Of a stretch of 19,636 nt of DNA, positions 8,396-18,298 are shown one piece after another. The stretch covers positions 1-19,636 of the forward strand of contig JALLBK010000285.1 of the NCBI GenBank assembly GCA_036940085.1. Reading direction: 5' to 3'. The notes below the pieces were generated by a model. The model was not told the DNA's origin, did no database searches, and was given only the letters and a program-made list of their open reading frames with translations. The stretch comes from Discostella pseudostelligera. Its lineage: Eukaryota > Bacillariophyta > Thalassiosirophyceae > Thalassiosirales > Thalassiosiraceae. A program made the position numbers and the translations under genes. Position 1 is the stretch's first letter; every line of letters starts with the position of its first letter.

Positions 8396-11300
8396 TTACA
8401 GCAAGTCTTCTATTTGGCAGGGAGCACGAACGGCCTGCGTGAACCCCTTTTGATATTTGAATCGAATCACCTTTGATATCTCAGTTCCACTACCCGTGTT
8501 CGCAAGTTTGACCTTTTTGGATCGATCGAATCCAACTGTGGCAGCTCTTCGGGCAGACTTTGCCTCCTTAGCTTTCGCTGCCCGGAAGCCCAAGAAATTC
8601 TTTGCCGCCGAAGTGTTGGGGTCAGCTTTACTGGGATATTTCAATGGCGTAATGGCAGGTGTTTTTTCGGATTCTTTTGTCGCCATACTGCTTTTCTTTG
8701 GTAGTTGTTTCGACGAACCGACTCGGGCAGATGCCTGCTGCGCAATATTGGCTTCACTCTCTCGTTCTCTCATGGCAGCAATTTTCGCGCCATGTGCAAG
8801 CAATTCCTTCAACAGAGAGGGAATTTCAATTCGACCAATTCGATCATCCATGTGTTCAAAATTTACCAGCTTGTCAATTTCAGGCTCCAGCCGGAGATTT
8901 TCACCAGGATTGTAGGGGCTCTTGTAATCAAACGTCCTCTCGTCTTTGACGTACGTCAAACCAAGTGCTCTAAGTGTATCTACGTGTGCGCTAAAGGCCA
9001 GCTTTTCCTCGGCGCTAAGCAAATCCAAGGACGATACTTGTCTCGACAAGGAGTGCTTACCATCGCCAGCAGAAAGCAACCACATTCCATATGGAATGAC
9101 ATCTGACACGACCGTGTCCGTACCACCACCACACCCGCGCCTGACCATAGGAGCCAAACCCTCCATAAACCTATGAACCAAGGATACATTCGCCTGATTT
9201 TGATAATGGCAATCCGACAGTGGCCTAGTTGAGAATGTCAAATCAGGCCGTGTTTCTACACAGCACAGCAAGTGAATTGCCGCGGCCGCAGTGGGGATAT
9301 AAAACTTTTGCATAGAGTGATGTTCCGCGCTATTGTTCATGGCAACGTTTGAGTTGAGAGAACGGTACATGTCGGCTCCCGATAGCCATTCAAAGGCACT
9401 GTAACAGCGATCTAGTGTCGGGTCGACGTATGACACACGGTTGATGTTCATGAAGAGACAATCCAGTGTCTTGGAATTGTCACCAAAGTGTTCAACAGCC
9501 TTAAGAACGATGTCTATTCCCTTTGTCCCATCTATCTTTCTAGATGATCCATTGGATGTCTTCTGTCGCTTGTTTTGATTGACAGCAGCACGTGAGGAGG
9601 ATGGTGGTGCCTTTTCCTTCCGAAATATCGTGGCTACTGTGCTCGAGACATCACTTTGCATATCTTTCATGCCATTGCCCTCTCCCAAAGTGGCCATCAA
9701 CGTGGATGAAATATCCACCATGAGCGCCTCATTGTCACCACCCTCGCGCCCCCGCTGCTTCTTCATAGCAACTTCCCGAGCACGAGCACTCGCGAATTGT
9801 AGTGCGTACAAGCAACTACGAATGTCGCCACCGCTCATTGCAACGAGACGACGGATTAACATCCCCCCAGCGACGACCGACATGCGTTCTGCTGCTAATA
9901 CCGCACGGAGGCGGCTTGTTAACCGTTCGGGATTGGGTGGTTGGACGTCGAATTGACGTGCGTAGGGCAATATAGGACGCAATGCCGGGGCATACTTGTG
10001 ATTGCAAATCAAGATTATTGGGCGACGGAGGTATGTCGCTCCCCCCTTGCCCTTCTTTCCCTTCGATGAAGTGGTGGATGGAATGTCCGCACGTATGATA
10101 TCCACCAAGGCTGAAATGGATGTCTTGGCATCGGCACCATCAATTTCATCCAAAATGATACAATTGGGTTTGCCACCGCTCCTCTGTTTCCTCATCCCCT
10201 CCTTCGATTCGTCTGCATCGTCATTACCGATAAAGTTGCCAAGATCAAGTGTCTTGCTCTCCATAGCCCGTGTAACACGTTCCGTCAAGGAAGATGCCGT
10301 TCGTTCATCACTGGCATTGACTTCAATGGCATGATATCCGGCATGTTTGCATACGATATGAGCCAATGTCGATTTACCTGTAGATATTAATTTGATCGAT
10401 GAGAGATTGTTCGAGGGTTAGATCAAAACTTTCTAACAATAAACATGCACTTCATCAACAAACCAAACAATACGTTTCTCCAAACTCACCCACGCCGGGA
10501 GGGCCCGAGAGTAGTATAACACGAGATGATTCGTCAGGGCGGACGTCGATCCGCTGATTAGTAGACGTGCCATCGATATTGTCGCCGTCCTTGCCACCGC
10601 GAAGATCATTCTTCTTCCCCTGCTCCTTACGTCCATTCTTCTTGCTGTCCTTTCCATATTGTTGTTGTTGCTGCTGCTGCCCATATTTCGAAGGATATGC
10701 CGGAGTTGGCCTAGCAGGTGCCTCCCTCTTGAAGACATAGGGATCCCATTCTCGCAATGCCCGTAATACCTCTCGATTGGTCCGTTCGTCGGACAACAGG
10801 TGGGATATCGACGTGGGTGCATGCTTGTCAACCCAAAGACGTTGTTGGAGTTGCAATAACTTGTGATGCTGACGCTTTCGCTGGAGAGATTGAGTTTGTA
10901 GTTGAAAGGTTACTTTCTTCTTCTCTTCGTTGTCGTTCGTCTTTGTATCGGCGGAGTCAGGATTGAGAATGACATCGTTCACTGTGGTCTCACATTCAAC
11001 ATCATTAGCACTGGAACTATTACTTCGAACTTCCACATTCCCATCATCTCCATCTACATTCTCGTCGACAATAGCACCATCATCCCGCGCTTTCGTTTTG
11101 GTGGTCTTCATAATATCCTCCCGCTCGATCTTTCGTTGAATTGCCCGCTTCTGCAAAATATCCGCACGACGGATTAATTCCGTCATGGGGAGACTTAACA
11201 AACATTGCTCCTCCTCACCCCTTCCCCGTGCATGCCGTTTGTCGTTTCCCATAGAAGAAGCACATCTCTTCTTGATGAAAGTACGTGTCCCATCGGCCAA

Positions 11301-12155
11301 TGTCATGGCCATACTTGACTCGCCCAACTGGGGTAGTAAATAATTCCCATCATCCTTCTTCGTCTTGTTGCTGCTGCTGCTGTCATGATCATTCCGTCGT
11401 CGTCCCCAAGATCTTCCCAAGAGAATTAATTCCTCCTTCTCACGAAAACGAACGAGTTGTTGGGCTTGACTTCCTATCCCTCCTCCTCCTCCCCCTGATC
11501 CGGAAGCTACCCCAACTTCTCTGTTCCTTGACTCGGCATTATCCTCCACAAATTCATCCGCTTCTTCATCAAAATCATCATCTTCCTCATCATCATGGCG
11601 TTTCTTTTTCACTGGATACGCCTCTTTCTTCTTCCATGAAGTTGCCTCCATGGTCGTGGCTCCATGACTCTCCCTCCCTGCAGGTGCACCATTATTTGTA
11701 GCTGTCGCAGTTGTGTTACCAGAAGTATTAGTGCGCCAGGAGGATAATCCAGTGTAGCGTTCAAATTTGTACAATTCATCATTGTCATAGTTGTTCAATG
11801 TAGGAGGATGGTGTCGTGATGATGTCGATTTCGCGGTGGGAGATGTTGAGATTATTTGAGGCACAGGTGACACAACATTGCTGCCGTCCATTGGGGTGAT
11901 GGAGGTGGCATTGTTCACTACCGCCAAAGCAGCTACTGCATGACCCCCCACCTCCTCATTGCTCCCCCCAAAAATGTTGTTGTTGTTGGTGTTGTTGTGC
12001 GGTGGCAGTGCATCCCCAAAATCTTCGTCATAATATTCGTCATAGTCCTCCATTGCCTCATTTTCATGCTCATGCTCATGGTCGTCGGCATTGGCAATGG
12101 CCTCATTGATGAGATCATCGTCGTTCAAATAATAGTCGTCGTTGTCGTTGCCCAT
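8396..12155 (-). CDS. CTF18: CTF18, large subunit of the alternative clamp loader, two exons
   Basis: CTF18 replaces RFC1 in the RFC-like complex (with Rfc2-5, Dcc1 and Ctf8) that loads PCNA and supports sister-chromatid cohesion and the S-phase checkpoint. Exon 1 is 12155-10490 and exon 2 is 10377-8396, giving 1215 aa. WVDK starts at 441 and is followed by [19 protein letters not shown]. Walker A is GPPGVGKST (551-559), split by the intron; Walker B is LDEID (about 631-635); the sensor-1 segment is [13 protein letters not shown] (N681); the sensor-2 region is [12 protein letters not shown] (about 738-749). The tail [21 protein letters not shown] matches the CTF18 C-terminus used to bind Dcc1/Ctf8, which separates it from RFC1; there is no BRCT domain. 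The N-terminal ~440 residues are an unusually long acidic, low-complexity extension (human about 975 aa in total). It ends tail-to-tail with the gene at 5039. Confidence 0.95.
10378..10489 (-). other. Intron of CTF18 gene, 112 bp, phase 1, inside the P-loop
   Basis: On the minus strand the donor is GTGG|GTGAGT and the acceptor ATCTACAG|GTAAATCG. Splicing creates GPPGV-G-KST, so Walker A exists only in the spliced message. Retention adds about ten codons and a stop, removing the whole ATPase core. Confidence 0.92.
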
Positions 12156-12458
12156 GATTTCTTAGTTAGTTTGCTCTCTCTCTCTCTCTCTAGAGAAAAG
12201 ATGTGCATATGCTGCTCTTCTGTTGGTCGATGATTGATGGATGGCGGATAGGGTTTGGTACTCTAGAGTAGGGGCCGACGTCCACCATCGTCATAGTCAC
12301 CGATTTTGTGGATTTTGCGGGGGCGAGGGTGGACCGTCTTGAAAATAGCGGGAGAGAAAAGGCGGGAAGGTGGGAACCGTTATTTTTCGACTCGACTAGC
12401 CAATCTGAATTCCACGAGGCAGTAATAATTTGGCGGGAGAGTAGATGCCTCTGGTAGG
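12156..12458. promoter_or_regulatory. CTF18 upstream region with E2F-like and CCAAT motifs
   Basis: This 303 bp region lies between CTF18 (-) and the LRR relic (+). It holds a pyrimidine run at about 12174-12192 (GA repeat on the CTF18 strand), AAAAGGCGGGAA at 12357-12368, TTTGGCGGGA at 12429-12438 and CCAAT at 12400-12404. GGCGGGA elements of E2F type are typical of S-phase genes, which fits CTF18. Assignment rests on motif match only. Confidence 0.45.
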
Positions 12459-13928
12459 ATGGAGATGGAGATGGAGGTAGGACTATCTATGCAACCATGG
12501 CCACGGGCTGTTGGATATCAACCACCACAGGTGGAATACCACCAAATAGATGTCGAAACAGTGAGTCGGGTCTCGGCGAATGATCCTGGCATTGTTGCTG
12601 GCTTACAGTTGTTTGCTTATCAAGTGACGAAGGTGGACGATGCCGACAAAGTAGGCCGCGCCATCAGAAGCATTCATTTGCGCACGTTGATCATCCGGGC
12701 AGATATGGTAGACATGTATGGATGCCATTTCTTTTTCATTGGGCTTGCCTAGAACCGTTCCATCGAACATTTAGAGTTCTATGGACTTCATTTCTCTGAA
12801 ATCGACATCTTTCGAATACTCACCCCATTCTTTGAGCACAACTCCAAAAATATGAGTAATNTCCAAAAATATGAGTAATAGAATCTCATCTCTCATTTTG
12901 GCTCTTTCTAATTTGGAGACAAGCCGACTCGAGAAAAATAATCTGCGCCACAGTAAGATCGGGGATACGGAAGCTGCTGACCTCCAGGGCTGCACAACTT
13001 ATTAGAACTTGATTTGAGGGAGAACAATATTGGACGGAAGGGATAAGAGGCACTTGGTACTTTGCTCAAAAATTCAGAGTGTAGGATTCATACGCTTGGT
13101 GTAATGATACATACTAGTCTCAGCATTGAGAGCATGGGATCCCTCATTTGCGGGTTGGCCATGAACAACAGTATCAAAACTTTGGACCTTTGGAGTGACC
13201 ACATAACAGCAACAAGCTGGCAACTCTTTATCATCTTCTTGTCAAGTCGCAGGTGCTCGATAAAAAATATTACAATTTTAGGTGACTTGGGAGATAAAAG
13301 TGCCGCCTCCCTTGGCGATGCATTGGCCGTCAACCGAAACATGAAATCGATTTCGATTGGTTCCGATAACTTCACATAGGCAGGGTGGCGAGAATTTTCA
13401 CATGGTTTGAGGTCTTCTTCATTGCAATGCGTGCATATCGATTATGCGAGTGCATTCAAGCTATTTCAAGCTCTGGCCAGTAATATAATTGTGAATAAGT
13501 TGGTGCTGTCATTCAACCGAAACATTACTCCTACCGGATGGGTAGCATGCTTTCGTGTATTACTAGGATCTCAAACCGCTTTAGAGGAAATCCATTTTGG
13601 TAGCAACGGTGGTATTGATGATGAAGGGGCATATCTTTTGGCCAATCTACTATCCACGCACATGAGTACAGTTCGACTCCTCGACGTTCAATTCAACAGC
13701 TTGATTACCACCAACGGATGGCGTGCATGTCCTACTCCCCTCATCGAAGTCCAAACGTAGTCACTGGAAATAGGGAATGAAGACTACGATGGTATTGATA
13801 TACAAATCAATGATGATGTCATTCTTGGGTTCGTGGCGGCACTAGCAAGTAACAATCCATTGACAGAGTTCAGTATTGGCCACGTTGATATTTCGGCGAG
13901 CTCACTGGATGCCCTGGTCAATGTCTAA
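12459..13928 (+). pseudogene. Decayed leucine-rich-repeat gene (ribonuclease-inhibitor type, GW motif)
   Basis: The translation shows repeated LRR units such as SIKTLDLWSDHITATSW, NIIVNKLVLSFNRNITPTGW and TALEEIHFGSNGGIDDEGA, the style of the large diatom LRR families. One frame can be followed from an ATG at 12459 to a TAA at 13926-13928, but it is broken by TAG at 12750, TAA at 13044, TAG at 13377 and TAG at 13758. There is also a frame change near 12985-13000 (after DLQ, before LLELDLRENNIG) and an 18 bp duplication around an N at 12861. LRR-like sequence continues in frame on both sides of each stop, so these are point lesions and not introns. The original product would have been about 490 residues. 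A protein-binding role is all that LRRs imply. Very likely a pseudogene; recoding or a poor local assembly are the alternatives. Confidence 0.8.
12843..12879. repeat. 18 bp exact duplication around a single N (second assembly seam)
   Basis: 12843-12860 and 12862-12879 are identical (TCCAAAAATATGAGTAAT) with N at 12861, the same arrangement as at 5567. Merging them removes 19 bases and keeps the LRR frame continuous across the join. Confidence 0.88.
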
Positions 13929-14059
13929 TGCGCCAAACGAGCATTGCCAGCTTGTGCAAATCAAACCAAAGAAATAATACTAAAACTGTACAAATATAGA
14001 AACTACAATACATTGTTGTTATTAATGTTGTTGCTGCTGCTTTTGTTGGACGACGGCAA

Positions 14060-16176
14060 CTACGTCGTACCCACTGCATTCAAAAATCCAATCTTATTCG
14101 AACAAACTGTCCGCCGTTTACTGTCCGCCTCGTCAATGGTCCCACCCGTCGTTAATAGAATTTGACAATCCTTTTGTAATAGCTTTGTCACAGGCAGTTC
14201 GAGATTGGAGTTGTTGGCGTTGTTGCCCTTCTTACTCTCAATTGTCACGTCAGATTTGTACACGGCGGCGGCCACGGCGTTCTTGGAATGAAATTCTTTG
14301 GTTAATGCACTCTTGACGTTGGCTACATCCTTCTGAGGACAAAATATAATCAAGGAGAATGACTCGGATGATGACGATGACGCAGATCGATACCCATGCA
14401 TAGTATTGTCACAATCCATTCTCTTGATACCAACTACTGTCACGGAATGACCCTCCCACTGCAAATACAACGGAGGGATGGAGCATTGGCATCGTTGTTG
14501 TAGTTGATGGATATCGTTGACGACAGCATTTTTTGGTTTGGTAACTTCACGAAGCAAATGATCGGCATACTCCAAACTGGTCAAAATGGGTGATGCCAGT
14601 GTAGGAGGATCGCTCTCAACACCGATACTACCAGCTCCATCCAACCTACTATTGCGATGTCCACTACCTTGACAACACGAACAACCAAATGTATGACACA
14701 CCCTATTGAAATACGCCCATACAAACCGTCCGAGGAGAGCGCGATTCTGGGATGTTTTGATAAATTGAACGATTATAGAATCGATTCGCATGAAACTCAG
14801 GTATGACCTGTAAGATGGTGAATGGGACGGTTGAAGACAAGAGTGTGAGAGAGATATTAACTCCTGAAACAAAATGAAGAAGACGAATGAACAACGTACC
14901 AAACTTCCACAGCCCCAATCCACGTCTTCTTTCCCACCAATGAATACTTGTGATGCTCGGCATTCCGTATATCATAGCCTTGACTCCATAATTTTTCCGT
15001 TGTACGTTGTATCTCCTCAATGCATGGTACACCTTGTGAAAATGAAGTGCAGGATGATGATGATGTGGAATGATGTAATATTGTCGGCATCAGACTACTT
15101 AATAACATTTGTAAATTGCGATATCCGCAGGACCAATTGTCGTGCTGTAAATAATGGAACGGTTGGTGGTTGTAGTATGGTAGATGATGATGGTGGTAGT
15201 CCGCCGTGGAGGAGGATGATTGAGAAGATGATGTGGATGCTGCACGGGGCGTCATGCAATGCTGATGACACGGTGTGTTGTTCAGTAGCTTGTTTCGACT
15301 CGCGGTGGCACTCCCCTCACATGTCAAGATAGTAGTACGCCCATCCTTGCTTTTCTCTTTACACACAATATCAATAAGACTCAGCAATCCAAATGTGATT
15401 GTGGCACCATCGCGTGGACAGGTCCGTGATGGGAGGTTTATGTAGGATTTGGATGTTGATATTGTTGGGATGGTAACTAGTTGCTGTTGCTGCTGCTCAC
15501 GATGACGAACATTATTACTAACCAACGTAGTCGTCGTTGTCGATGATGATGATGGCATTACCAATCGTTTCTTTCGCATGGTATGTCGACTAAAACATGA
15601 GGTAGAGGAGGAGAATGATGAATTGCCAGCGACAACTAATTCGCCTCCGTCAATATTTTCCCATTGGTGGATGTTGCTAGAAGTTTGCTGGGTTGGTGGT
15701 GGATGAAGTGGAAGAGACCGTTTCTTGCTCACAATGTCGCGATCTACTGCTACTGCTCCTTCTTCGTCATCGGAATCGACAAGATCAATTACGGAAACAG
15801 TGCGCTGCCTCGAATCGGAACTAGTCGAATGTTGCTGCTGCTGCTGCTGCTGTGCCACCATGGATGTTGTACTAATTCGCCTCCGTCCCGATGCACCGCC
15901 ACCGCCATGGCCATGGTCGTCGTTGTCGTCGGCGGTTAAATCATAATAATTGCCACCATGAAGACCGGCGACGGAAGAATAACATGCCGATGATGAAGAG
16001 GAGACCGACGACGACGCCATATCTAATTGCTGCAACTGCAATAGTGAAGACTCAGCGAAAGTACTAATCGTTGGCTGCATGCTGCATGCATCGTTGGCTT
16101 GGGTTCTTCCTTCGCGACTGCGTCGAGCTTCTTCTTTGACTTTGTCCGTCCGCGGACCATTGTTAAGTATCTTCAT
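14060..16176 (-). CDS. ZUP1: ZUP1/UFSP-type cysteine protease (peptidase C78), two exons
   Basis: C78 proteases cut UFM1 or, in the ZUP1 branch, K63-linked ubiquitin chains in genome maintenance. Exon 1 is 16176-14900 and exon 2 is 14807-14060 (674 aa); splicing gives WIGAVEVWSYLSFM. The catalytic-Cys block is HDNWSCGYRNLQMLLSSL (Cys350) and the His block is PPLYLQWEGHSVTVVGIKR (His546). RFVWAYF and LLQKDCQILLTTGG match the later part of the human ZUP1 domain. The next catalytic residue, Asp in human ZUP1 (FDPG), aligns here with Cys582 (LIIFCPQKD). The N-terminal ~330 residues are disordered, with poly-Ser and poly-Gln, and carry a SUMO-interaction-like motif, VSVIDLVDSDDEE (127-139), and a weaker one, YYDLTADDNDD. 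I see no clear zinc finger, although C253, C272, C286, C303 and C307 are spaced suggestively. ZUP1 is preferred over UFSP1/2 by the C-terminal match. M53 is an alternative start. Confidence 0.88.
14808..14899 (-). other. Intron of ZUP1-like gene, 92 bp, phase 2
   Basis: On the minus strand the donor is GTTTG|GTACGT and the acceptor CATCTTACAG|GTCATAC. The join rebuilds the Trp codon (residue 426) in the conserved C78 core. Retention gives a stop after 13 codons. Confidence 0.88.
15832..15852. repeat. CTG/CAG run coding poly-Gln in the ZUP1-like gene
   Basis: On the coding strand this is a CAG run giving seven or eight consecutive Gln residues at about 109-115. Shorter CAG runs recur nearby (about 15482-15500). 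Confidence 0.85.
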
Positions 16177-16517
16177 AGTTTTTTTTAATTTCGAATTTTA
16201 ATTTCAAAAATTCTTAAGTATCTTTCTGAAGGAATGGCCACTGCTGCCGACTTCATCGCGGCATTTTCGGACACGTGGAATCCCTCCTGCCACGTGTATG
16301 TACTTGCAACTTGGAGTCGAGTCGCCTAGTCTACCGCCAAAATTATTCATTTGCAATCTCTAGGTAAGAGAAGTCGGTGTGGAAGATACTTACTCCATCC
16401 ACTCAATAATAGAGTGCATGCAGCACCACTCATCATAGCAGCATGAAATACATTAATAAGTGGTAATTATTCTCTAGAGCATATCCTCCACGCCTGCTCG
16501 ACACACCCTCTCCTCTA
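16177..16517. promoter_or_regulatory. Region between the AAGAB and ZUP1 genes, with an E2F-like site
   Basis: This 341 bp region holds the ZUP1-side promoter and the 3' flank of the AAGAB gene. It has an AT-rich tract at 16179-16215 containing AATTTCGAATTTTAATTT just upstream of the ZUP1 ATG, and ACCGCCAAAATT at 16333-16344 (reverse complement AATTTTGGCGGT), an E2F-like core 157-168 bp upstream of that ATG. No open frame or RNA gene seen. Confidence 0.45.
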
Positions 16518-17921
16518 TTAAGTATCATTTTCGTCATCCTCTTCCTCATCATCGTCCTCATCCAATCCCAAATGCTCCAATAAATCCATCAACTTCAATG
16601 CCGCATCTCCTGCCCGTTCTCTCCGTTCCTCATCGGACATACTATTGCTCGTCGATGCTTCACGAATACTTTTTGCTTCGGACAATAGTTTTTCCAGTTG
16701 GTGGAATGCCAATTCTTCGTCATGACGCCGAGTAGGGGGTGCTTGTGGTTGTTGTTGATGCTGAGGATGATGGTTCCGCAAATTGACACTACCTTCCTTG
16801 GAAGAGGTTGGATTGCCATTGTCATTATGTAGTATGCCATCCATCAAGCTAGCCATGGCGGCTTTTTCTCGTTCTGCATCATGTAGTACAGTGGATGTTG
16901 GTTGATCACCCACCTCTTCCTGCTCCTCCTCCTCCTCGTCATCATCATCCTTCTCTTGCACCACCTTCTCCGATTCCACTTCCACCATCTTCGTCTTTGT
17001 CTCTGTCGTCGTCTTCATCACATGACAACTCCACATACAAGTCTCAATAGCCTCTATTACTCGTGCATATCCATCCTTATCCCGTTCATTGAACCCAATT
17101 GTCTGCCAATCGCTTTGGGATAGGTCCACTTGTATGTATTCATATCCGTGATCTAAACACCATAATATCCGCCGGGAATATTCTTCCTCGGTAATCTTCT
17201 TCTTCGTTGTGGTGGTAGATGTTGTATTTGAGGTAGTTCCAATGCACAGACGGAGCAAATCCCCCACACCCTCCACCATTGTGGCATGTTTATTGTTGCT
17301 GTTGATTGTTCTTCGAGGTGTGACAATGTTGGAGTGTATTCGATCCAATGATTCGAATGTTGTTGTGCTACTATTCGTGCTAGTGGACAAATGATCGTCG
17401 TCGTTAAAAATAAGAATGACACCATCTTCTTGATGGTACGTTGACAATGATTCTATGGAAGCTTCGTCATTATCATTGCCATTTTGTTGTTGTGTAAATT
17501 GCGGCTCATTTCGATTGTTGCTGTTGCTGATGTTGTTGATCGGTTCATCCAACCCCAGCAAGATTACTTGAGCATCAAAGTATCGATTGGATATAGACAA
17601 TATATTATTGTCCCTGCTGCTGTTGCTCGAATTGAAATTATTTCGACTTTCGTCATCGTCGTCATTGTCAGCAGTGGTATTGTTGGTTTTGCTAGTAGAT
17701 GTGGCTGTGGACGAGGACTGCGCCACTTCTCCCCCTCCTGTACCAAGAACAAGACGATGGGCATTGTTCCTACGAAAATGGCACAGGATAGCATTGCGTA
17801 GTAGAACAGCGGAGGAGCCAGTAGCAGTCGATTTGCTGGACGAGCCACAACCACCCCCACTGTTGTCGTCGAGGTCAAGGTCGAGGATGGGACCGATGCG
17901 TAAGATGGAATAGTTTGACAT
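16518..17921 (-). CDS. AAGAB: Alpha/gamma-adaptin-binding protein p34 homologue (AAGAB/Irc6 family)
   Basis: In animals AAGAB is a cytosolic chaperone that binds free adaptin subunits and drives assembly of the AP-1 and AP-2 clathrin adaptors; yeast Irc6 is related. This is a single exon of 467 aa (human 315). Recognisable blocks are the first strand after the start (YSILRIGPILDL), NRYFDAQVILLGLDEP (112-127), DGVILIFND (166-174), ILWCLDHGYEYIQVDL (252-267), GYARVIEAIETCMWSCHVMK (284-303) and the C-terminal helix LEKLLSEAKSIR...DEERRERAGDAALKLMDLLEHLG (409-452). Between them are long insertions of Asn, Ser, Thr and Asp that account for the extra length. The N-terminal Rab-like fold appears to lack a clear GxxxxGKS P-loop, as in the pseudo-GTPase p34. 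The start is the only plausible ATG. Similarity is moderate but present in both domains. Confidence 0.8.
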   Translation of the reverse strand: MSNYSILRIGPILDLDLDDNSGGGCGSSSKSTATGSSAVLLRNAILCHFRRNNAHRLVLGTGGGEVAQSSSTATSTSKTNNTTADNDDDDESRNNFNSSNSSRDNNILSISNRYFDAQVILLGLDEPINNISNSNNRNEPQFTQQQNGNDNDEASIESLSTYHQEDGVILIFNDDDHLSTSTNSSTTTFESLDRIHSNIVTPRRTINSNNKHATMVEGVGDLLRLCIGTTSNTTSTTTTKKKITEEEYSRRILWCLDHGYEYIQVDLSQSDWQTIGFNERDKDGYARVIEAIETCMWSCHVMKTTTETKTKMVEVESEKVVQEKDDDDEEEEEQEEVGDQPTSTVLHDAEREKAAMASLMDGILHNDNGNPTSSKEGSVNLRNHHPQHQQQPQAPPTRRHDEELAFHQLEKLLSEAKSIREASTSNSMSDEERRERAGDAALKLMDLLEHLGLDEDDDEEEDDENDT

Positions 17922-18298
17922 TTATGATCCAGTCTGCAGTGTGGGTGAAGAAGGAATATCACGCGATGGTGGGTAATCTAGATACTACTATCCCTCTCTT
18001 TCGCTCTCAATTACAATATGGATATCGTTGCATACTGTTGCGGGCGGTCGTTGTATTTGAAGTTATTGCCGATAGATGAGGGTTAAAGGAGGGTGCATCA
18101 TAGCATGGCATCCAGCATGTCGATTGAGCAAGCGATGCTTGGGCAAATACTAATGCCTCTGCCTATGCCGATGCCGAATGGAGTACTATCGTACCATATG
18201 GAGTAATTACCATAGATCGTAATCGTACTTGCTGGAACTTCGCTTTTGATTGTGTGTGGGCTTTTGGCAGTGCAACGTTGATTCCACGTGGCTGCCAA
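17922..18298. other. Upstream flank of the AAGAB gene
   Basis: This is probably the AAGAB promoter. On its strand it has a GA-rich stretch (about 17990-18008). A methionine-rich 33-codon plus-strand frame at 18105-18206 has no other support. Nothing else stands out. Confidence 0.4.

Noticed and set aside
8396..12155. Calling the AAA+ clamp loader RFC1
   Set aside because: It has no BRCT domain, and the WVDK...LLSDE start, the [14 protein letters not shown] segment and the short C-terminal Dcc1/Ctf8-binding tail match CTF18.
18105..18206. 33-codon methionine-rich plus-strand frame
   Set aside because: Too short, no Kozak support, no neighbouring coding signal; expected by chance.
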